Source: Neptuniibacter sp. CAU 1671 (lineage in GTDB: Bacteria > Pseudomonadota > Gammaproteobacteria > Pseudomonadales > Balneatricaceae). Taken from it: a stretch of 64,000 nucleotides of DNA. The stretch spans positions 744,001-808,000 of the forward strand of contig NZ_JARHUE010000001.1 in the NCBI RefSeq assembly GCF_029222905.1, in the 5' to 3' direction. The notes under the pieces were generated by a model. It had not been told where the DNA came from. It searched no databases and saw only the letters and a program-made list of their open reading frames with translations. Positions 18,517-27,065 of the stretch are shown here, piece by piece. A program made the translations under genes and the position numbers. Each line of letters begins with the position of its first letter. Positions within the stretch are counted from its first letter, which is position 1.

Positions 18517-18759
18517 ATGAGCGATCTAAAACCTTATAAACCGATCGATTGCGCGCACCATGATGGCTACGAGCTGGCCTGTATGCGCCGTGCGATCCAT
18601 GCTTTCAGATGGCATGAGCAGGACCAGATACTGAGCGAAACCCTCCGCTGTCTAGACCTTGAATACAAAGATGGTGAGGAGTTTCTGCTAGCCGAAAACC
18701 GTGCCGGTAAAGCCTATCGCATCCGGCTGGACCAGATAATCTCTTCTCTACCCTATTAA
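18517..18759 (+). CDS. rof: Rho-binding antiterminator (Rof family)
   Basis: The 80-residue protein begins YKPIDCAHHDGYELAC, close to the start of Rof (YaeO). It continues with short strands ending IRLDQIISSLPY, in the same order as E. coli Rof (RLDKITSF). Rof binds the RNA-binding site of Rho and blocks termination. The insertion ALRRAIHAFRW-type helix is divergent, so regulation details may differ. It is sandwiched between the methyltransferase and the MOSC fusion gene on the same strand. Confidence 0.78.
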   Translation: MSDLKPYKPIDCAHHDGYELACMRRAIHAFRWHEQDQILSETLRCLDLEYKDGEEFLLAENRAGKAYRIRLDQIISSLPY

Positions 18760-18775
18760 GACCCCGGAATCTTGC

Positions 18776-20668
18776 ATGCCAACAACTCAGCTGGACAGTA
18801 TTTATATCTACCCCATCAAATCCTGCGCACCGATCAGGCTCTCTACTGCGCAGATTGATGAGTTTGGTTTGCCTTTTGATCGGCGACTGATTCTCAGCGA
18901 TCCCGAGGGCAATATGCTCACTGCCCGCCAGATTCCGGAGCTACTTCTCTTCAGAGTTTTGTTACGACAGGATGGCGTCGAAATTATCGCGCCGGATGGT
19001 GAGCACATCACCCTGCGATATCCCGAATTGATGTACACCTATTTTCAGGTTGAAGTCTGGGGTGATGAAATTAATGCCCAGCACTGCGGTGAAACACTGG
19101 ATACCTGGTTCAGTGAAAAACTCAAGCGCCCCTGCCGGCTCTTGTTTTTTGGCGAGCAGTCAGAACGGCATACCAGCCGCCGGCCTGACAAATCGGTGGC
19201 TTTTGCCGATGGTTACCCGCTGCTGGTGATATCTCAGGCATCTCTTGATGATCTGAACCGGCGCAGTAGCACGCCCCTGAAAATGGCGAATTTTCGGCCT
19301 AATCTGGTAATCAAAAATACCTCACCCTTTGCCGAGGACAGCTGGAAACGGATTCGTATTGGTGAAGTGGAGTTTGAAGTAGTCAAACCCTGCTCCCGCT
19401 GTGTAATGACCACCTATGATCCACAAACCGCGACCGCCCTCCCCACCGCAGAACCCCTGAAGACGCTGTTAAATTTCCGCCGCGGGCAGGATGGTGAGGT
19501 CTATTTCGGCCAGAATCTGGTGGCCCTGAATCAGGGAGCCATTCGTGAAAATGATCCGGTAGAGGTTCTGGAAACTCAGACCCCAGAAGTTTACCCAGAT
19601 CACGCACCCTATCTCTGGCCAGATCAGATGCGCTTGCGATCAGAAGCCCAGCCAACATGGACACCTGACACCCTGAGTCCTCTGACCTGCACCGCCCGCA
19701 TCCAGGAAACACCGGATGTAGTCACCTTTCGTTTTACTCCGCCAGCCGAAGTACAGTGTGAATATCAGGCCGGTCAGCATATAACGCTTTCTGTGCCGCT
19801 GCCTGTTGTCACTGAACGTTGTTATACCCTTTCATCCTCACCCTCACGCCCTACAGATCTGGCGATTACCGTAAAAAGGGTGAGAGAAAACAGCGTATCA
19901 GCCTGGCTCCATGATCATCTCCAGCCAGGCATGCAGTTAATGGCTCGCGGACCGGCAGGGCAGTTTCACGCCCACAGCAGTGGACATGCAAAACGGCTGA
20001 TGCTCTCGGCTGGCAGTGGTATTACACCACTGTTGTCTATGGTGCGATATCTCACCGATATCCAAAGCGATATCGATATTGTTTTCCTGTATCAGGCACG
20101 TACCCGGGCAGATCTGATCTGCATTGATGAACTACGATGGCTGGCTCGCCAGAACCGGAACCTTCAACTGCACTTCTGCCTGACTCAGCCGGACCCGCAG
20201 TGGCTGGAACTCAGTGGCCGTCTTGATCGCGACCAGCTTCTGGCTGCGGTGCCTGACCTGATGGAACGTGCAGTCTATTGCTGTGGGCCTCAGGGATTTA
20301 TGACGCAGGCGAAGGATATCTGCCGCCAGTTAGGGATGGCGGAGCAAAACTGGTTTCAGGAAAGTTTCACCCTGACCACTGCTGATCCCACACAGCCTGA
20401 TAAACAAGAGGTACAGATCTGTTTTGATGGCAATCACTGTTTTACCGGTGACAATCAGCAGCCCTTGCTGCAGCAAGCTGAATCCCACGGGCTGAAGCTT
20501 GCTTATGGTTGCAGGGCGGGTATCTGTGGAAGTTGCAAAGTACGTCTTAAACAGGGCGACGTGGAGCGTTTATCAGAGCTGCCCCTGTCTGACGCGGAAA
20601 AATCGGAAGGCATTATTTTGGCCTGCAGCTGTATTCCTCGTTCGGACCTGAACATCGAAATACTCTGA
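18776..20668 (+). CDS. MOSC domain / ferredoxin-NAD(P) reductase / 2Fe-2S ferredoxin fusion
   Basis: The 630-residue protein fuses three parts. Residues 1-270 are a MOSC beta-barrel plus MOSC domain (YPIKSCAP; Cys ligand candidate in KPCSRCVMTTYDP). Residues 295-530 are an FAD/NAD(P) reductase (RCYTLSSSP, LSAGSGITPLLSM, VYCCGPQGFM). Residues 545-630 are a plant-type 2Fe-2S ferredoxin (GCRAGICGSCKVRL plus a late Cys). E. coli YcbX has only MOSC and ferredoxin parts and reduces N-hydroxylated bases; here the electron supply is built in. A molybdenum cofactor substrate role is inferred. Confidence 0.85.
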   Translation: MPTTQLDSIYIYPIKSCAPIRLSTAQIDEFGLPFDRRLILSDPEGNMLTARQIPELLLFRVLLRQDGVEIIAPDGEHITLRYPELMYTYFQVEVWGDEINAQHCGETLDTWFSEKLKRPCRLLFFGEQSERHTSRRPDKSVAFADGYPLLVISQASLDDLNRRSSTPLKMANFRPNLVIKNTSPFAEDSWKRIRIGEVEFEVVKPCSRCVMTTYDPQTATALPTAEPLKTLLNFRRGQDGEVYFGQNLVALNQGAIRENDPVEVLETQTPEVYPDHAPYLWPDQMRLRSEAQPTWTPDTLSPLTCTARIQETPDVVTFRFTPPAEVQCEYQAGQHITLSVPLPVVTERCYTLSSSPSRPTDLAITVKRVRENSVSAWLHDHLQPGMQLMARGPAGQFHAHSSGHAKRLMLSAGSGITPLLSMVRYLTDIQSDIDIVFLYQARTRADLICIDELRWLARQNRNLQLHFCLTQPDPQWLELSGRLDRDQLLAAVPDLMERAVYCCGPQGFMTQAKDICRQLGMAEQNWFQESFTLTTADPTQPDKQEVQICFDGNHCFTGDNQQPLLQQAESHGLKLAYGCRAGICGSCKVRLKQGDVERLSELPLSDAEKSEGIILACSCIPRSDLNIEIL

Positions 20669-20684
20669 CCGTCTCACGCGGGCA

Positions 20685-20714
20685 CAAAAAAACCCGGCGG
20701 TGCCGGGTTTTTTT
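20685..20714. terminator. Bidirectional rho-independent terminator
   Basis: AAAAAAA-ACCCGGC-GGT-GCCGGGT-TTTTTT: a GC stem with A run on one side and T run on the other serves both the MOSC fusion gene (+) and the phasin gene (-). Confidence 0.92.
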
Positions 20715-20731
20715 AAGAAAGGATGCTTAGA

Positions 20732-21130
20732 TTAAGCAGCTTTCAGAGTAGGAACTTTCTTGGCTACTTCTTCAGCCATTTCAGTAACTTTCTTGGTAGA
20801 TTCTTCGAAAGAAGCTACGTAAGCATCTTTAGCTTCAGACAGGCAAGCCAGAGACTTTTCAGTAGCTTCAGTCATTTTAGCTTCTACCAGCTTGTAGAAT
20901 TTAACCTGCAGATCCAGAGCAGCTTTAGGATCTTTGCACTCGCACAGAGCTTTGAACTGTTCTACGCTAGCGCTGGACAGAGTTTCGAAAGATTCTTTAG
21001 ACAGTGCAGACAGAGTCTCAGCAGTCTTTTTGTTTACTTCAACCAGACCTTCAACAGGCTTGAAGAAGTCAGCGAATTCTTTAGGCATTTCAGCTTTGAA
21101 CATATCAGCGAATTTAGACATATCGTACAT
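20732..21130 (-). CDS. Phasin family protein
   Basis: The 132-residue protein is almost entirely amphipathic helix. Typical phasin_2 features are NKKTAETLSALSKESFETLSSASVEQFKAL and AALDLQVKFYKLVEAK, ending in a Lys-rich VAKKVPTLKAA tail. Phasins coat polyhydroxyalkanoate granules in the cytoplasm. Codon choice is strongly restricted (repeated TCT, GAA, AAA and CTG), consistent with high expression. Start ATG at 21130 is preceded by AAGGGGA. A strong promoter, a palindrome in the leader and a bidirectional terminator complete the unit. No PHA synthase is in this window. Confidence 0.9.
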   Translation of the reverse strand: MYDMSKFADMFKAEMPKEFADFFKPVEGLVEVNKKTAETLSALSKESFETLSSASVEQFKALCECKDPKAALDLQVKFYKLVEAKMTEATEKSLACLSEAKDAYVASFEESTKKVTEMAEEVAKKVPTLKAA

Positions 21131-21152
21131 GGTGAGTCCCCTTATCTTTTAA

Positions 21153-21167
21153 TGTTGCGTCGCAACA
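21153..21167 (-). promoter_or_regulatory. Palindrome TGTTGCG-N-CGCAACA in phasin leader
   Basis: A perfect 7-bp-arm palindrome lies between the phasin promoter and its ribosome site, at about +8 to +22 of the transcript. It would suit a repressor operator, for example a PHA-responsive regulator (inference), or form a short RNA hairpin. Confidence 0.55.
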
Positions 21168-21181
21168 AATCATTTGTACCT

Positions 21182-21210
21182 AAGATAGTGGTTGGTTGAA
21201 ATTCAGTCAA
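21182..21210 (-). promoter_or_regulatory. Sigma70-type promoter of the phasin gene
   Basis: On the minus strand TTGACT is followed after exactly 17 bases by TATCTT, a strong sigma70 layout, with a start expected near 21175. Confidence 0.75.
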
Positions 21211-21768
21211 GCTGTTTTTGCACTGCACAAAAGATTTTTTATCATACTTTAGTCTATTTTTTGACCTTAGTATAAAAATGGCTATCAACTGAGCCAGATG
21301 CGGGCAAAACCCTTATAAAAGCGCATAGAGTTACTTATTTCAGCTTCACCAATCAGCGCAAAAATCACTGTAATATTACTTATATAGTATTGAAATATAT
21401 AATCAATATATTAAAAAAAGACCGCAAGACAAACACCAGCAAACGCCAGACATACTCTTAAGAACCCCTTAACACTGCCCCCTTTAGAACACCTTATACA
21501 CCAAACTCTCTGGATTAAACTGACTACTCCGGCCTGCCAGATAAGCAGCCACCCCAGTCTCTTTTTTGTGCGCAGCAAATACCATTCAAGAATCATTATG
21601 CTTTCATTTGCGCCTGCACACAGTGTTTTCTATGCTGCCTGAGTATCATTAGATCCGGAATATAGTGCACCAGAAAAGTGCAGACCAAAACATTTAATGC
21701 ACCACAAATACACCTTTTAATTTCTCTGTCAGATTAGACGACAACCCAGGCTGGGCTTTTCGAACTAA
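21211..21768. other. AT-rich intergenic region
   Basis: No convincing gene is seen. The stretch is clearly AT-richer than its flanks, with short runs such as TATATAGTATTGAAATATA near 21380-21410. Around 21664-21710 three related words occur (GTGCACCA, GTGCAGACC, ATGCACCAC); their position 60-105 bases upstream of the sigma54 promoter at 21769 would suit activator sites, but this is a weak observation. Confidence 0.4.
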
Positions 21769-21784
21769 TGGCACAGTCTTTGCT
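21769..21784 (+). promoter_or_regulatory. Sigma54 promoter of the chemoreceptor gene
   Basis: TGGCAC-AGTCT-TTGCT is a perfect match to the -24/-12 consensus with 10 bases between GG and GC. Transcription should begin near 21795, 28 bases before the ATG at 21823. In many marine gammaproteobacteria flagellar and chemotaxis genes use sigma54. Confidence 0.75.
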
Positions 21785-21822
21785 CAACTCATCATCAGTT
21801 AAGACCTTGTTGGGAGAGCGTT

Positions 21823-22980
21823 ATGATGATCTGGTCTGCTGGTTTTACGCTGCTAAACCGGCTCACTCTGACTGCGTCAGGTTTATTATTGTTGAGCGGC
21901 TGGCTGGCGCTGGCAGCAGCGGCATGGTTTCAATTCATGCACCTGCTGTGGCTGGCAATTCCGCTTACCTATCTGCAGTTAAGCTTTACTCAGCTTTGCA
22001 GCCAGCGCTGGCAGAAGATGAATCAGGTGATCCAGGCATTCAATGACGGCAACCTTCAGTTCCGTACTGAATACAACGGCCATGACAAACCTTTGTCTGA
22101 AAGTACCCAACACCTTTACAGCTTCGCCCGAGATTATGCTGTCAAAACACAACTGGCTGAGCAGCTCTGCAGCGAGATGCAATTCTCTACCAAAGAACTT
22201 GAGTCTCTGGCCAATCACACGGCACATGCTGCCGGAGAACAACAGAACCAGTTGCTTACTATTGCCAGTGCTTCCGAGGAGATGAGCCAGACGGTTCAGC
22301 AGATTCGCGAACATCTGTCACGCACCCACGCCAGTGCACAGGTCTCACAGCAGAATGCACACAAGGGTACGGTTCAGGCCGAACAACTGCACCATACGCT
22401 TCAGGAGCTCCGGGCACAGTTTACAGATACCAGCAACAAGATCAGTTGGCTTAACACACAGGCCGAATCAATCCAGTCCTTCGTGACTACCATCGAAACG
22501 GTGGCCGCCCAGACCAACCTGCTGGCGCTGAATGCTGCAATTGAAGCCGCCCGCGCTGGTGAAGCTGGCCGTGGATTCGCTGTAGTGGCTGATGAGGTCC
22601 GTCTGCTGGCCGCCAGCACAGAAAAGGCAACTACCGATATCACTCAGTTAGTTGAAGGCATGCAACAGGGTGTTGGCCAGCTGATTGACAGTATGAAAAT
22701 CAGTGAAAACCGCCTGACCACTGGCGCCGATGACTGTGAAGAGATGCGTCAGTTACTGCAGCAGGTTGAAGATGGCAGCAGTGAAAGCCTGACCCTGATT
22801 GAAGAAGTTCACCGGGCGATTGATGAACATGCCATGGCCAGCGGCGAGCTGAGTGAAAAACTCACGGTGATCAGCAGCCTGCTTGAACAGCACTCAGAAC
22901 AGGCACAATCGCTCACCGAATTGACCCATTATCTTGAAAACCTGGCCGTTAAAGCCAATCTGAGGGAGGCAAATGCATGA
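21823..22980 (+). CDS. Methyl-accepting chemotaxis protein with minimal sensing region
   Basis: The 385-residue receptor has two adjacent hydrophobic segments at about residues 12-35 and 38-58, with almost no periplasmic domain. A short linker follows and then a cytoplasmic signalling domain with the hairpin tip [31 protein letters not shown] near residues 225-255. It therefore cannot bind an outside ligand through a normal periplasmic domain and may sense membrane state or use a partner. GGGAGAG precedes the ATG. The stop overlaps the next gene by four bases. Confidence 0.92.
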   Translation: MMIWSAGFTLLNRLTLTASGLLLLSGWLALAAAAWFQFMHLLWLAIPLTYLQLSFTQLCSQRWQKMNQVIQAFNDGNLQFRTEYNGHDKPLSESTQHLYSFARDYAVKTQLAEQLCSEMQFSTKELESLANHTAHAAGEQQNQLLTIASASEEMSQTVQQIREHLSRTHASAQVSQQNAHKGTVQAEQLHHTLQELRAQFTDTSNKISWLNTQAESIQSFVTTIETVAAQTNLLALNAAIEAARAGEAGRGFAVVADEVRLLAASTEKATTDITQLVEGMQQGVGQLIDSMKISENRLTTGADDCEEMRQLLQQVEDGSSESLTLIEEVHRAIDEHAMASGELSEKLTVISSLLEQHSEQAQSLTELTHYLENLAVKANLREANA

Positions 22981-23723
22981 TTGAGATCATCATTTTCAGC
23001 TTGCTCTGCAGCCTGTTTCTCTGCCTGCATCTGATCAGTCGCTCCAAGGCACGTCAGAAACTGTTTGCCAAAACCGCACTGGGTATCAGTCAGCTGACAT
23101 CCGTGCTGGATCTGATCCAACACCTGCAGCGCCACCGTGGGGTCTGCGCCTCACTGACCAGCGACACCCGGATGGAACAACAGCAACTGAGCCATCAGAC
23201 CGACCGACTATGGGTTGCACTGCAAAGCGATGATTACTGTGGAAACCCCTCCCGTATCCGCCTGCAACTGCAAAACTGGCAGACGATTAAGCAGAAACCT
23301 GAAAACAGTTTTATGGCGCATTGTGAGCTGATTGAAAAACTGCTGCATGAGTTAACCGAGATCGCCGATCACTGTGCCCTCACTGCAGATAACAGTCCCT
23401 TTGATCAGGAGGCGCTGTGGCAGAACCTGATCCGCCGACCACATCATGCCGAGTCGCTGGCGCGGCTACGTGGCCTCGGTGCAAAAGCCGCCCGCGATGG
23501 TCGCTGTCAGGCCTCAGTAAGAGTGCAGTTGCAGTATCTGTTACAGCAGATGAAATCAGACCCCATTGCCAACGGCAAACAGCTTGAAACTGAGCAGCTG
23601 GTCAGTGAGCAGATTCTGCAACCGGCTCAGATCAGTATCGATCCCGGTTTCTATTTTGCCCAACTGACACGTTTGATTGATGAACAGATTCAGATGACCC
23701 GGCTGCACCTGCAACAGCTCTGA
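22977..23723 (+). CDS. Membrane-anchored helical protein, NIT-like
   Basis: The 248-residue protein has one N-terminal membrane helix (residues 3-21), then a helical soluble domain. The segments [15 protein letters not shown] and [14 protein letters not shown] recall the nitrate/nitrite-sensing (NIT) domain, where an LQxERG-like helix is typical. Because its start overlaps the stop of the chemoreceptor gene, which itself lacks a sensing domain, it may be a sensing partner. That partnership is inference; the NIT resemblance is by eye and moderate. Confidence 0.6.
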   Translation: MIEIIIFSLLCSLFLCLHLISRSKARQKLFAKTALGISQLTSVLDLIQHLQRHRGVCASLTSDTRMEQQQLSHQTDRLWVALQSDDYCGNPSRIRLQLQNWQTIKQKPENSFMAHCELIEKLLHELTEIADHCALTADNSPFDQEALWQNLIRRPHHAESLARLRGLGAKAARDGRCQASVRVQLQYLLQQMKSDPIANGKQLETEQLVSEQILQPAQISIDPGFYFAQLTRLIDEQIQMTRLHLQQL

Positions 23724-23750
23724 TCAGGCCCTCTTCTCCTGCCGTCGGCA

Positions 23751-23807
23751 CTCACATACAATGACCAGCATCGCGGGTATCATGCCCGCGATCTGATTCA
23801 TTGTGAG
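23751..23807 (+). promoter_or_regulatory. Structured leader upstream of efpL
   Basis: An inner stem ATCGCGGG-TATCATG-CCCGCGAT (23770-23792) is enclosed by arms CTCACA-CAATGA at 23751-23764 and TCATTGTGAG at 23798-23807. The right outer arm touches the GTGAGAG that is the only plausible ribosome site for the ATG at 23820. This could be a translational control hairpin or a terminator stem lacking a T run. Confidence 0.45.
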
Positions 23808-23819
23808 AGCTGATTAGTT

Positions 23820-24386
23820 ATGCCAAAAGCATCCGAAATAAAAAGAGGCATGGTCGTTGAGATCAACGGCAAATACTATGCTGTGCAGAATGTGGATGTC
23901 CGCAGCCCGTCTTCCCGGGGCGCCAACACCCTCTATAAGGTTCGCTTCAGTCAGTTGCCTCTGGGGGGCAAATATGAAGAAACCTTTACCGGCGACGACC
24001 AGGTCAAAGAAGCCACGCTGGAACACCGTCCCTGCAGCTTTCTCTACCGGGAAGAAGACATGTATATCTTCATGGACAATGAAGATTACGAACAGTACTA
24101 CCTGAGCAGCTCATCCATTGAAGCTCAGATCCCCTACCTGAGCGACGGCATGAGCAATATCACCGCGCTGATGATCGATGGCGCGGTACTGACCATTCAA
24201 CTACCCACCAACATCGTGCTTGAAGTCACCCAGTGCGTACCGGGCATGCAATCCGCCAGTGCCACTGGACGTACCAAACCCGCCACACTGGCGAACGGGC
24301 TTGAGGTGCAGGTACCGGAGTACATTCGGGAAGGCGAGCTGGTCAAGATCAGCACCGAAACCGGTAAATTCATGTCCCGTGCCTGA
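23820..24386 (+). CDS. efpL: Elongation factor P-like protein EfpL (YeiP)
   Basis: The 188-residue protein has the three beta-barrel domains of EF-P. The KOW-like N-terminal loop reads VRSPSSRGANTLYKV, with Arg at the tip instead of the modified Lys of EF-P, as is characteristic of EfpL/YeiP. EfpL relieves ribosomes stalled at polyproline and related motifs, with a specificity overlapping EF-P. The ATG follows a structured leader. The aspartic protease gene starts two bases after its stop. Confidence 0.93.
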   Translation: MPKASEIKRGMVVEINGKYYAVQNVDVRSPSSRGANTLYKVRFSQLPLGGKYEETFTGDDQVKEATLEHRPCSFLYREEDMYIFMDNEDYEQYYLSSSSIEAQIPYLSDGMSNITALMIDGAVLTIQLPTNIVLEVTQCVPGMQSASATGRTKPATLANGLEVQVPEYIREGELVKISTETGKFMSRA

Positions 24387-24388
24387 CC

Positions 24389-24889
24389 ATGACTGAGCAG
24401 ACGCCCCAGCGTATTGGCAAAACCTTCTGGGTACTCACCTGGGTCAGCCTGCTGGGGCTGCTGTATCTGTATTTCTCCAGTTATCTGGATGAGCAGAATC
24501 GTCCTAACCGTCACCTGTCGACCACCGATTCAGATCAGGTGGTGCTTAAACGCAACCGGTCAGGTCATTACGTCGCGCCGGGTGCCATCAATGGGCACAA
24601 GGTAAAGTTTCTGCTGGATACCGGCGCCACCAGCGTCAGTATTCCGGAACAGATTGCGCAGCAGATTGGTTTGAATCCCGGCCCCCGATATCAGGTGACC
24701 ACCGCCAGTGGCCGGGTCGATGTGTACAGTACGACTCTGGATCAGATCCAGCTGGGCAGCATTGTATTGCAGGATATCCGGGCGCATATCAACCCGCATA
24801 TGCCGGGCGATACTGTGTTACTGGGCATGAGTTTTATGCAGCATCTGGAGCTGATTCAGAAAGGCGATACGCTGACATTGCGTTACTGA
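24389..24889 (+). CDS. Retropepsin-like aspartic protease, TIGR02281 type
   Basis: The 166-residue protein has an N-terminal membrane helix (residues 10-30) and a periplasmic retropepsin-like domain with the catalytic motif LLDTGATSVSIP near residue 75. The second conserved strand is VLLGMSFMQHL. Like other clan AA proteins of this size, it must act as a dimer. Targets are unknown. Its end overlaps convergent tmcA by seven bases. Confidence 0.85.
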   Translation: MTEQTPQRIGKTFWVLTWVSLLGLLYLYFSSYLDEQNRPNRHLSTTDSDQVVLKRNRSGHYVAPGAINGHKVKFLLDTGATSVSIPEQIAQQIGLNPGPRYQVTTASGRVDVYSTTLDQIQLGSIVLQDIRAHINPHMPGDTVLLGMSFMQHLELIQKGDTLTLRY

Positions 24890-27042
24890 TCAGCCTGCAG
24901 CAGATCCAGTAACAAACCCGCCGCACGACGCAGCTCCCTGACCAGACCACGACGCCCCTGCCCACCCTGTTCCAGCGTTTCCCAGGCCTGCTGCTGCAGT
25001 ACCCGTTGCATCAGCAGCACCACCCCTTCATCCTGCATCAGATGCATGATCTGTTCAGCACTCAGGAGATGCAGCGCTTGCCGCAGCAGTTTATTCAGAG
25101 CATAAACACTGCTTTCATAACTCCGGTTATGACGGATAAAGCCACTCAAATCGGAAAGATCATCGTTATCCAGCCGATCCGGGTTATCCACCTGCGCCAG
25201 AATGCTGGCAAGCAGTGGGGTCTCAAGCGTTTTCCAGTCGTCGGTCAAACGCAAGCCAAACTGACGCGCAAAACGACCTTCAGCCACGGTAACACAGGCC
25301 TGACCCGCCTCAGATAGCGGCCTGAGCAACAGGGCGGCAAAGCAGCCGCTGACGGCGTCACGCTGATTACCCAGGCGCACCATTTCGTAACCACACGCCC
25401 GCCAGAAGCTATACAGATCATCGGTCAGCGCAAAACTGGTGCCCAGATAGTCCCAGCCTTTGTGCTGAGCCGCCTCGGCTACCGTTTGCAGTAACTGGCG
25501 TCCCAACCCCCGGCGTTGCAAAGACGGGTGGACCACCAGCCGCATCACCCGGCCACAGGTCAGGCCTGCCGCCATGCGATAACCCTCCTGATGCACCAGT
25601 GTCTGTGGCAGCAGGTGTCCTCTGGGACGCCGTTCACCTGACCAGATCGCTTCTACCAGATCGTCTGGCAGAGGCCCCTCTTCAGCCACCAGCACAGCGC
25701 CTGCAACCTCGCCTGCGGATTGCAGCAACCAGATATGTAAATTGGGGCTGTCGAGCAGAATTCTCAGATCGCCCGGCGTGGTACGGTAATGCGCCAGTAC
25801 CAGCAGGCCAAATAACTGCTGCAGGGTTGTGTAATCCTCGTCAAGCTGGTCGCGGTCCAGCTCGGTAACACTGAAATCGCGAATGTCATGGGAGGAAGGT
25901 TCCAGCGTGCGCAGCGGTTCCGCATTCAGTAACAGCAGATTAAAAACCAGCTGTTCCAGCGGGTCATCGCTGGCCCAGCGAATGGGCGTGGTCAGGTGGC
26001 AGCTTTTCCACTGCGGGGCTAACTCATTCAGGCGCTGCGCAAAGCGGATCGTAAACCCCTGCCCAGTGCCTTCATAACCGTGCACAGTGGAGGCAAAAAC
26101 AATACGGGGAAAACGTTTCAGCAATCGAACCAGCATCGGCACCGGGATGGCCGCAGCCTCATCCACCAACAGGATCTGTCCCTCACCCGGTTGTTCCAGC
26201 AACTGTTCCGGCAGCATGAACCGGATTGATCCCTCATCATGGATCACTCCTTCATCTGTCAGCCGGCCGCTGGGCAATAATTCAGCCGCAATGTTTAACG
26301 CAGCGGTTACCGCAGAACGTTCCGGGGCGGTGAGCAGAATATCCTGATAATCGAAACCGGCCAGTTGCGCAGCGGCAATGCCCAGCGCGGTCGTTTTACC
26401 CCGCCCCCGATCCGCAGTCAGCACTGTCGGGCGCCTGCCCCGCTGTAACTGCCGGATGATCAGCTCAACCGCCTGTTGCTGATCAGCAGTAGCGCAGGGT
26501 GGCGCCGCCAGTGCCAACTCATCCACCGGAGGCGTGCTCAGATCAGAAAACAGGGTTTCACTGTCCGGTAGAGGTTGTCCCTCCTGAATAATCAGGGTGT
26601 ACGGATCATCCTCCAGCAGGCGGCAGACACGACTGATAAAACGCCGCCCCACGGACTGGGTTGTATAGGGTTCAACCACCAGCGCCTGATGTTCCGGATC
26701 ATCAAATTCAGGCCAGTCGGAGAGTGGCGGACAGAGCAGAATCAGCAGGCCACCACCATTCAGCGTGCCACTGATCTGACCAAAACTGTTAGGATTAAAA
26801 CCATCCCAGGCATCATAGATCACAGAGGAAAGGGTCTGCCCCAGCAGACGATGCGCATCCCTTGCGGGCAGAACCTGAACGTTATCAGGTGGATGCCGCC
26901 CCAGCCAGACACTCTCGGAAGTGACTTGAGCTGATGCCATCTGCCGGGCCCATTCAGGCGAGCCGCTAAACACCAACAGACGACGATGACGCTGCTGAAC
27001 CGCCTGCTCTTTAAGACGATTGATCAGCGCCGATTCCATCAT
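24883..27042 (-). CDS. tmcA: tRNA(Met) cytidine acetyltransferase TmcA
   Basis: The 719-residue enzyme has an N-terminal DUF1726-like domain, an RNA-helicase-like ATPase core with Walker A TADRGRGKTTALG (near residue 210) and Walker B ILLVDEAAAIP, and a GNAT domain with VVHPSLQRRGLGRQLL near residue 505. It makes N4-acetylcytidine at the wobble position of elongator tRNA(Met), using acetyl-CoA and ATP. It lies 23 bases downstream of the signalling operon on the same strand, so read-through from there is possible. Confidence 0.93.
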   Translation of the reverse strand: MMESALINRLKEQAVQQRHRRLLVFSGSPEWARQMASAQVTSESVWLGRHPPDNVQVLPARDAHRLLGQTLSSVIYDAWDGFNPNSFGQISGTLNGGGLLILLCPPLSDWPEFDDPEHQALVVEPYTTQSVGRRFISRVCRLLEDDPYTLIIQEGQPLPDSETLFSDLSTPPVDELALAAPPCATADQQQAVELIIRQLQRGRRPTVLTADRGRGKTTALGIAAAQLAGFDYQDILLTAPERSAVTAALNIAAELLPSGRLTDEGVIHDEGSIRFMLPEQLLEQPGEGQILLVDEAAAIPVPMLVRLLKRFPRIVFASTVHGYEGTGQGFTIRFAQRLNELAPQWKSCHLTTPIRWASDDPLEQLVFNLLLLNAEPLRTLEPSSHDIRDFSVTELDRDQLDEDYTTLQQLFGLLVLAHYRTTPGDLRILLDSPNLHIWLLQSAGEVAGAVLVAEEGPLPDDLVEAIWSGERRPRGHLLPQTLVHQEGYRMAAGLTCGRVMRLVVHPSLQRRGLGRQLLQTVAEAAQHKGWDYLGTSFALTDDLYSFWRACGYEMVRLGNQRDAVSGCFAALLLRPLSEAGQACVTVAEGRFARQFGLRLTDDWKTLETPLLASILAQVDNPDRLDNDDLSDLSGFIRHNRSYESSVYALNKLLRQALHLLSAEQIMHLMQDEGVVLLMQRVLQQQAWETLEQGGQGRRGLVRELRRAAGLLLDLLQADQ

Positions 27043-27065
27043 GTCACAACCACCCCTGAGCGAGA

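Noticed and set aside
21411..21596. Minus-strand ORF in the AT-rich gap upstream of the chemoreceptor
   Set aside because: Composition is unlike a gene, no ribosome site and no recognisable protein features.
21768..22046. Plus-strand ORF starting before the chemoreceptor in another frame
   Set aside because: Its start overlaps the sigma54 promoter and it lies inside the receptor gene in a different frame.
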